Below, in pieces: positions 58,103-64,000 of a DNA stretch of 64,000 nt. This DNA comes from Candidatus Uabimicrobium amorphum (GTDB taxonomy: Bacteria; Planctomycetota; Uabimicrobiia; Uabimicrobiales; Uabimicrobiaceae): contig NZ_AP019860.1 of assembly GCF_009002475.1 (NCBI RefSeq), positions 1,860,001-1,924,000 of the forward strand, written 5' to 3'. Under the pieces are notes generated by a model. It did not search any database. It saw nothing but the letters and a program-made list of their open reading frames with translations, and was not told the DNA's origin. The position numbers and the translations under genes were made by a program. Numbering within the stretch: the stretch's first letter is position 1; the number at the start of each line of letters is the position of its first letter.

Positions 58103-60889
58103 ATGAATCATACAAAAAATGGTACCGTATTTGGTAAGTACAGCCTCCTTAAAGAACTCGGTCGCGGAGGAATGGGGGTTGTATATCTTGCCGAAGATAG
58201 AGAGTTAAAGCGGCGATGTGCGCTCAAAGTATTGTTGCAAAACGACAAACGTGCAATAGAACGTTTCATCCGCGAAGCACGTGCTGTTGCGCGCCTCAAT
58301 CACAACAACATCATCAAAATATATGAAATTGGCAACGCGCCGCGAATCTTTTTTACCATGGAGTACATTGAAGGTGTGCCGCTTACAGAGAAGATTGGCA
58401 ATATGTCCTACCGTGAATCGTTGTTACTGTTTTACAAAATTTGCGATGGGGTGGCATATGCACACCAGAACAACATTGTCCATCGCGATTTAAAGCCTGG
58501 TAACATTGTGATTGACAAACACGGTGAGCCGATTATTCTCGATTTTGGTTTAGCAAAGCACACCGTTCACGATACCGGTATTACCGAAACGGGGCAAATG
58601 TTAGGAACTCCCAAATACATGGCTCCCGAGATCGCAAAGGGAAAAGAGGTTGGAGAAAAGGGTGACATCTATTCTCTGGGCGTCATTCTCTATCAAATGC
58701 TGACCAATCATGTTCCCTTTGATGGGGAAAATCTATTTGAAATTTTGTTTCAAATCACCACCAATGACATCATTCCACCCTCGCGTCTCAATTTTGCGAT
58801 CAAAGATAAAGATATTGAAATTGTATGTCTCAAGTGCTTAAAGAAGTCACCCGCCGAGCGAATCGCCAGCGTTGATTTTTTAAAACGTGAAATACAAGCG
58901 ATTATCGACAACAAGCCCATCCGTACACGACCACCATCAACATTGCAAAAGCTAAAAGCCTGGGGATACAAGAACAAAGCATTATTTGTCATATTATCTG
59001 CTTTGTCTGTCATCTCGGTATTTCTAACCGCAAGCCTGATGTTTATTTCACAGAAACGACACCAAGCACTTGTCGAAAGTAGTACTGTCAAGTTAAATAG
59101 CTTCGTACGTAACTTGCGTTACCATCGCAAAGAGTGCGAAAACAATATAGCGCTTTTCCACTACCTTGGTAAGGTAAAACAAGAATACCAAGTAATGCAA
59201 AAAGAGTTCTTCCATGCAAGCAACGACTCAGCCAAAAAACAAGCGCTTATGGAAGCGATTGCGCAACTTCAACAAAACGACATCTGGAATTTACAAGCAC
59301 AACTGGACTTTTTTAAATTTAGCGTAATGTTGCACTTGCCACGAAAAAAGACATTACGTGTAGACGTTCCCGAACTCTATAAGGGATACATAGCTAGCGA
59401 CCTACAACACATTATCTCTATGACGCCTGACAAACTATATTGCTGGAAAAACGACAACAATATCCCGTTTTTCCATATACAAAACAGTCTTTTATCTTTG
59501 CCCATCTCAAAAAGTAAATATGACTTTGATCTTTTTTCTCACGACGGGCAAACATTCATTCACGAAGACAACAACGTCAATCTTTACTCAGTAAAGAATC
59601 GAAAAAAGTACTTTTTTCACGACAAGACCACAAGTTCGCAACAAATCATCTTTTGCAAAAATAATCGTTTTGTCGCATTTCAAGATGATAGTCGTGGTGA
59701 AATTTATTTATACAATTATCGCACATCTAAACTTATTCATACATTCAAAAAACCAGGAAGACAAAAGTCGCGCATATGTTTTTCTCCCAAAGGTAACTTT
59801 TTATTTTTACTTTTTGGAGGAGAGACCATCCTTTACAATATTGCCACCCGAAAAGTCATACACAGAGAAAATTCGAACTATTCTATTGATAAAACCTATG
59901 CGATTTTTTCCGCCAACGAAAAGAACATTTTTGTTTTTAGCCGTGTTGGTATTCTCAAATTTAATATCGATAACAAAAAGTTTACAAAAGTAAACTCGGG
60001 ATTTTATCAATCACTACATCACCTACAAATGGATTATGATCAACAGTTTATTATTGGTAGTCGCAATAGTGAAAAGGGGGAAATCCTGTTATTTCGCTCT
60101 GAGGAAAGTAAAGATGGAAAGATAGACACCAATATTCGTTTTTACAATGCCCACAAAAGCCACATTACGCATATCAATAGTGATCATCCACATTTTATTG
60201 CTGTAAGTAGTATTGATAATCATGTCAGCTTGCACAGCCCCACAAACTTTGCGGCAAAACTTTCACTGCTTTACGATAAGCCGTTACTCGATTTACAATT
60301 ATCCACAAAAAATCAAGATACACTGGCCGTCCTGACCACGACAAGTTACGATGAATATGTGTTTCCTCCGCGACATAATCTAAGTATCAACGCGAAAACA
60401 CAAAATTTTATCGAAAAATCCGCAGCGGCTTTTTTCAAATCCAAAGAATCATGGCTTCGTTATCCCATCGTCGGTAACTCACGCGGAGACGTCGTAGTGC
60501 TACCACATCATGTTGGATTTTTTGTGTGGAAAAAAAACAATGATACCTATACTTTTTCTGAAAACATCAAATTAATACAACCGAGAGTTTTCGAAATCGT
60601 TGTCAGCTCTGATGGAAAACAACTCATTGAGTTACGTAAAAATAGCCTTCTCACATTATTCGACACTACGGATATATCAAAATCAAAAAGAATACATATT
60701 CCCCATAAATCGAAAGAAAATCAGGTCGAGAGCGTTGCTTTTGCCGATCACGACAAAACGTTGCTTTATAACTTTGGTAAAGACATATACACCTATAACA
60801 TACAAAAAGGCGTATCAAAAAAATACATAGCTTTTCGCATGATATTCGCGAATTGCGTAACAAGGGTTCATATACAGTGGTGGGTATGA
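58103..60889 (+). CDS. Serine/threonine kinase with beta-propeller-like region, interrupted by a frameshift
   Basis: Kinase domain at about 14-275: GRGGMG (20-25), Lys42, HRD 127-129, DFG 147-149, GTPKYMAPE; all catalytic residues present. Membrane segment about 291-316. The rest (about 350-900) is a divergent propeller-like sequence with YDFDLFSHDGQ and similar strand patterns, without clear WD motifs. This frame stops at 60889 (VHIQWWV), while the -1 frame continues the same kind of sequence to 61458. The two overlap in 60799-60889 and an A7 run (60817-60823) lies in it. Either a one-base loss in the run, programmed slippage, or a read error explains it. Confidence 0.85.
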   Translation: MNHTKNGTVFGKYSLLKELGRGGMGVVYLAEDRELKRRCALKVLLQNDKRAIERFIREARAVARLNHNNIIKIYEIGNAPRIFFTMEYIEGVPLTEKIGNMSYRESLLLFYKICDGVAYAHQNNIVHRDLKPGNIVIDKHGEPIILDFGLAKHTVHDTGITETGQMLGTPKYMAPEIAKGKEVGEKGDIYSLGVILYQMLTNHVPFDGENLFEILFQITTNDIIPPSRLNFAIKDKDIEIVCLKCLKKSPAERIASVDFLKREIQAIIDNKPIRTRPPSTLQKLKAWGYKNKALFVILSALSVISVFLTASLMFISQKRHQALVESSTVKLNSFVRNLRYHRKECENNIALFHYLGKVKQEYQVMQKEFFHASNDSAKKQALMEAIAQLQQNDIWNLQAQLDFFKFSVMLHLPRKKTLRVDVPELYKGYIASDLQHIISMTPDKLYCWKNDNNIPFFHIQNSLLSLPISKSKYDFDLFSHDGQTFIHEDNNVNLYSVKNRKKYFFHDKTTSSQQIIFCKNNRFVAFQDDSRGEIYLYNYRTSKLIHTFKKPGRQKSRICFSPKGNFLFLLFGGETILYNIATRKVIHRENSNYSIDKTYAIFSANEKNIFVFSRVGILKFNIDNKKFTKVNSGFYQSLHHLQMDYDQQFIIGSRNSEKGEILLFRSEESKDGKIDTNIRFYNAHKSHITHINSDHPHFIAVSSIDNHVSLHSPTNFAAKLSLLYDKPLLDLQLSTKNQDTLAVLTTTSYDEYVFPPRHNLSINAKTQNFIEKSAAAFFKSKESWLRYPIVGNSRGDVVVLPHHVGFFVWKKNNDTYTFSENIKLIQPRVFEIVVSSDGKQLIELRKNSLLTLFDTTDISKSKRIHIPHKSKENQVESVAFADHDKTLLYNFGKDIYTYNIQKGVSKKYIAFRMIFANCVTRVHIQWWV

Positions 60890-61458
60890 AAAATGGTTGC
60901 CTTGGATTAATAAAAAGGCAAAATGGCCGTACCGTAAGTGCGGTAGAGTCGGAAGTCAAATTACAAGGCATCATAGTAAAAATGGCTATACACAATAAAG
61001 GTGACACCCCCATCATCGCCACTGTTGATGACCAGGGGCAACTTCTTGTGAGAAGATTTGATGGCAACTTCCAAAGCATATTGCGTAAAAAATGCCACCG
61101 TAAAGTTTCCCAACTTACATTCTCTCCTAATGGAAACTATCTAGCGGTTTTTATGAAAAACCAAATCCTACTCTACAATATAAATCGCAGTGAATACTAT
61201 CGACACAATGAGGGAATTCCATTACATCTTAGTTATGATAGCTCCGAAGCCACCTCCTTCAGCCCAAACTGGGAAAAGATATACGTACCCAACAAAGACG
61301 GTGTCCAAATATTTGACCAATCCCATTTTTTCTCCGCGACGCAATTTGAAAAAAAGGTGACGGAAAACCAAGCATTATTCCGCAACGAATCGCAACAATT
61401 ATGGCCACTACAATTTATAAAGCTTGTAGAGAATATTTTGAAAATGCACCAAAAGTGA
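60823..61458 (+). pseudogene. 3' part of the frameshifted kinase gene
   Basis: Read from 60823 (the -1 frame after the A7 run) this gives 212 codons that continue the propeller: IHSFSHDIRELRNKGSYTVV then GMKNGCLGLIKRQNG, and later LTFSPNGNYLAVFMKNQILLY, a WD-like strand. The only in-frame start is TTG at 60853, without a ribosome site, so an independent gene is unlikely. It is best seen as the end of the 58103 gene; with one extra A the frame is restored. Confidence 0.7.
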
Positions 61459-61700
61459 TGTATTTACCATCGTCTGGGCATCGCACACTGGCATACCTCA
61501 ATACGTAAACGATATCCACAAAGTAAATCAAAACTCAAACCAAAAAATTCGGGCTCGGGCTCGCAAGCGGGACGGGCTATCTGAAAATACTTTTACAAAA
61601 AAAATAAAAACAGCGTAATTTTTTTTCGAGTCGTGCGTTCTGTTTTACAAGGCAATCAATTTTGCCTGTAAATTTCTTATGACTATTTGAAGGTTCTTTT
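61459..61700. other. Intergenic leader with a short GGGCTC repeat
   Basis: 242 bases. 61549-61577 contains two GGGCTC units and a GCGGGAC unit, similar in composition to the arrays at 40055-40160. The rest is A+T rich with a presumed promoter for the sigma-factor operon; no clear -35/-10 pair was found. Confidence 0.35.
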
Positions 61701-62231
61701 ATGGATGATTGGTTGATTGAATTGGCGGTCTTGGGCGATGAAGATGCCTTTGCCAAACTTGTGGAAAAGCATCATCGTTTTGTGCTTGGTGTCGCATATC
61801 AATTTCTAAAAAACCCGCAGGACGCAGAAGACGTTGCGCAAGATACTTTTGTAAAGCTATACAATTTTTTACCGCGTTACAAAAAGCAAGGAAAATTTCA
61901 AAAATTCCTCTACCGCTTGGTAATCAATGAGTGTATCAGTTTTTCGCGCAAAAAAAATGTACGCAAGAGCACTTCTCTTGAGGCTGATGTCGCTAGTACG
62001 GAAAAATTTCCCGACGAAATTTGTGAAGGCAAAGAATTACAGGAAATTTTGTCATCGGCAGCGCAGCAACTTCCAGAGAAACAAAAGCAGGCATTTTTAT
62101 TAAAAACGTACGGAGACTACTCCTATGAAGAAATGGGTGAAATACTTGGATGTTCGGAAACATCTGTGGGAGCACTCATTTTTCGCGCCCGTAAAGCTTT
62201 ATCGAGCAAACTACGCAGTATATTAAAGTAA
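61701..62231 (+). CDS. ECF-type RNA polymerase sigma factor
   Basis: 176 residues. Region 2 (PQDAEDVAQDTFVKLYNFL) and region 4 (YSYEEMGEILGCSETSVGALIFRARKALS; key part SYEEMGEILGCSETSV) are both clear. AAGG precedes the start. The gene is followed 11 bases later by a zinc-finger anti-sigma factor gene and then a HEAT-repeat secreted protein, an operon parallel to the one at 13647-15426. Its regulon and cue are unknown. Confidence 0.93.
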   Translation: MDDWLIELAVLGDEDAFAKLVEKHHRFVLGVAYQFLKNPQDAEDVAQDTFVKLYNFLPRYKKQGKFQKFLYRLVINECISFSRKKNVRKSTSLEADVASTEKFPDEICEGKELQEILSSAAQQLPEKQKQAFLLKTYGDYSYEEMGEILGCSETSVGALIFRARKALSSKLRSILK

Positions 62232-62242
62232 GGAATACAACT

Positions 62243-63013
62243 ATGAATTGCGAAGAATACCAAAAGTCGCTTTCTCTTCTAATTGATGGTGAAATTTCTC
62301 CTGATGACGCAGAGAAACTACAACAGCACTTACAACAGTGCGATCACTGTACGGAAGTACAAACTACTTTCTCGCAACTAGAAGATCTGTATCGTAAACC
62401 TAACTATCCATTCGACTCTTCTCACTTTGTGGGTAATGTAATGCGCAAAGTCCGTCCAAATCGCAGTGGTATATACAGGAAAGTCGCGGCGGCCATACTG
62501 ATCATTACTGCAGGAATCGTAGGCGCTACCATTACCTATTTTTTCGTGTCGCCAAAACATGTGTCTCATGAACAACCTCTAGCAACACTGACACAATATT
62601 CCCTAAAAGAAAACCCTTGGAAACTGCTACGAGAAGGAATCTCTTGCAAGATGCAAAGTCCGACAAAAGCAAAATATCTTTTTGTCGAGGCGCGAAATCG
62701 TACCGAAGATAGCCAGGTTTTTGATGCGGCCTCCTATCAATTGGCGGTGATATCATACTACAAAGAAAACAAAGCTCTACATGCTTTATCGCAATTATGT
62801 GAATTGGCGCAAAGTATTGAAACAAATGCAAATCTCCATTCACCTTACGTAGCAATGGGGCTCCATTTAGCCAAAGAAATTTACTTGTCTTTACCTTTAA
62901 AAGATATTCTTAGACCCGTCGCTAGACAAGTCATTCAAAAATATAAGTACTTGTCTGCTGAAAACAATAAAGAACAACCGGTGATTATGATTGGAGACCC
63001 ATATGAAAATTAA
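62243..63013 (+). CDS. Membrane anti-sigma factor with zf-HC2 domain
   Basis: 256 residues. Residues 1-45 form the ZAS/zf-HC2 domain with Cys3 and HxxxCxxC (HLQQCDHC, about 30-37). A membrane segment is at about 80-100 (AAAILIITAGIVGATITYFF). The C-terminal 150 residues are helical with TPR-like character (ASYQLAVISYYKENKALHALSQL), which may sense or bind a partner outside. AAGGA precedes the start, and its last 11 bases overlap the start of the next gene. It should hold the sigma factor at the membrane. Confidence 0.85.
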   Translation: MNCEEYQKSLSLLIDGEISPDDAEKLQQHLQQCDHCTEVQTTFSQLEDLYRKPNYPFDSSHFVGNVMRKVRPNRSGIYRKVAAAILIITAGIVGATITYFFVSPKHVSHEQPLATLTQYSLKENPWKLLREGISCKMQSPTKAKYLFVEARNRTEDSQVFDAASYQLAVISYYKENKALHALSQLCELAQSIETNANLHSPYVAMGLHLAKEIYLSLPLKDILRPVARQVIQKYKYLSAENNKEQPVIMIGDPYEN

Positions 63014-64000
63014 ATGGCTCATATTTATATTTTTCAGTACATTTTTATGCGCAGAGTACTTCTATGACAACACCATTGTACCATGGAATGTTCGCCGCGA
63101 AATGGAACGCGTTTTACACAAAACACCACAGAATGCGCCACAAAAACTAGCAACTTTACTAGAACAGACTACAGACATATTTGTAAAGAATCGTATTGCG
63201 GCCACCAAAGCCATTTCTGAACTCGGCATTGTAAATGATAAAGTCATCAACGCTCTCATCATTCGCTTGGAAAATAATCCCAGTGAAGGCGTCAAAAAGT
63301 GGACAGCGTTGGCGTTTGGTAACCTGGGAATCAAAACCCCGCGTACAACAGAACATCTAAAAAAATTGGCCAAAGACCCCAGTCATCATGTGCGTCATGC
63401 CGCAGCGATGGCATTGGCGGAACTCCAAGAACAGGAAGTTATTCTTGGCCTAATGAAAAGTCACGACCCCACAGATCGCGAAGTCGCAGCACGTAGCTTT
63501 GTCTACATGGGAAGAAAAGCACAAAAGTTCTTAACCCATATCGCGAAATTGAGTCGCGATGAAAATGTTCATGTGCAGCGCGAAGCGATGTGGGCGCTCA
63601 ATAATATTTCCCAGTACACAAATATTTGCGACAAAATAAAAACAACGATAGAAAAAGCACAAAGTGTACAAAGAAAAGAGCGAGAAGCGGCATTTGAGAA
63701 GCTTTTTCTTTTGGGAAGCGGAGCAATTCCGGTAATCTTAGAACTGGCATCTCATCAAAATAAACAAGTGCGACAAAAAGCCATCGACATCATTGCTCAA
63801 GTACAACAAAAGCAACAAAAAATAATATGGGAAGAACAACAACGTTTACAAGATTACATCAAATCACAGTTGGGAAATTACAAACTGACCACCACTTTCG
63901 TGGGGGAAAAGCAACTTAAAACAGGTAATGCCTATAAATACAAGCTCGTGATAGAAAATCAAGGCCCTGATGTGGCTCATGATGTATTGGTGCGTATTAA
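63003..64000 (+). CDS. Secreted HEAT-repeat protein (truncated by window end)
   Basis: Open from ATG 63003 to the window end, 332 codons, no stop. Its first 11 bases overlap the anti-sigma gene, so it is co-translated. A signal peptide (MKIKWLIFIFFSTFLCA) opens it. From about residue 45 to 260 there are HEAT repeats (AAMALAELQEQEVILGLMKS, AMWALNNISQ, AIDIIAQVQQ). The final visible part, KYKLVIENQGPDVAHDVLVR, matches the start of a DUF11/CARDB-like Ig-fold (conserved repeat) domain. It probably works in the periplasm or at the surface and may control the anti-sigma factor. Confidence 0.8.
   Translation, partial: MKIKWLIFIFFSTFLCAEYFYDNTIVPWNVRREMERVLHKTPQNAPQKLATLLEQTTDIFVKNRIAATKAISELGIVNDKVINALIIRLENNPSEGVKKWTALAFGNLGIKTPRTTEHLKKLAKDPSHHVRHAAAMALAELQEQEVILGLMKSHDPTDREVAARSFVYMGRKAQKFLTHIAKLSRDENVHVQREAMWALNNISQYTNICDKIKTTIEKAQSVQRKEREAAFEKLFLLGSGAIPVILELASHQNKQVRQKAIDIIAQVQQKQQKIIWEEQQRLQDYIKSQLGNYKLTTTFVGEKQLKTGNAYKYKLVIENQGPDVAHDVLVRI

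Overview
The window looks like a chromosomal segment of a low-GC member of the Planctomycetes or a close relative. Eight Hanks-type serine/threonine kinases, most fused to WD40 or TPR arrays, lie in 64 kb. They are accompanied by a SpoIIE phosphatase, two ECF sigma/anti-sigma modules, a PEP-CTERM protein and a eukaryote-type glutamine synthetase. The combination of A+T-rich DNA and giant kinase-propeller proteins resembles what is known of Candidatus Uabimicrobium. That assignment is inference from gene content, and no rRNA gene is present to confirm it.

Layout: (1) 0.1-4.1 kb: acyltransferase, DtxR-type metal regulator, a very unusual HU-HU-receiver-ATPase fusion and a stand-alone MshEN-like protein. 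(2) 4.2-15.4 kb: kinase-WD40 protein, membrane TPR protein, phosphoesterase, orphan gene, cytochrome P450, then an ECF sigma/anti-sigma/acidic coiled-coil operon. (3) 15.6-28.2 kb: kinase with PQQ-like propeller and LamG end, ribosomal protein THX, TPR protein, glutamine synthetase II, YciI, a 3' relic of a yghU-like gene, a tandem palindromic repeat, an intact YghU-type GST, a 1497-residue TPR-kinase-WD40 protein and a lipoprotein. (4) 28.3-36.6 kb: two-component pair (histidine kinase plus NtrC-like regulator lacking the GAFTGA loop), a kinase/membrane protein/TatD cluster, a hemopexin-repeat secreted protein and RlmN. (5) 36.6-49.3 kb: HEAT/TPR kinase, REC-GAF-SpoIIE phosphatase with a divergent phosphoglycerate kinase, small orphan genes, a PH-domain membrane protein, Nudix hydrolase, an orphan secreted protein and a STAS-kinase fusion. 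(6) 49.5-64 kb: MarR-GNAT fusion, a 297-bp inverted-repeat element, TPR kinase, a DUF4062-NACHT-WD40 STAND ATPase, a degenerate nested repeat element, PEP-CTERM protein, a kinase gene split by a frameshift, and a second ECF/anti-sigma module followed by a HEAT-repeat protein that leaves the window.

Functionally most of the window is signalling. The kinases read outside or inside cues through propellers, TPRs or LamG. ECF pairs respond at the membrane. The STAS, SpoIIE and RsbW-like ATPase domains are the parts of partner-switching circuits, but here they are spread over unusual fusions. Housekeeping genes (pgk, glnII, rlmN, THX, tatD-like) are interspersed singly. Non-coding DNA carries at least three families of small palindromic, MITE-like elements and hexanucleotide arrays. 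I saw no tRNA, rRNA, CRISPR array, prophage or intact insertion sequence.
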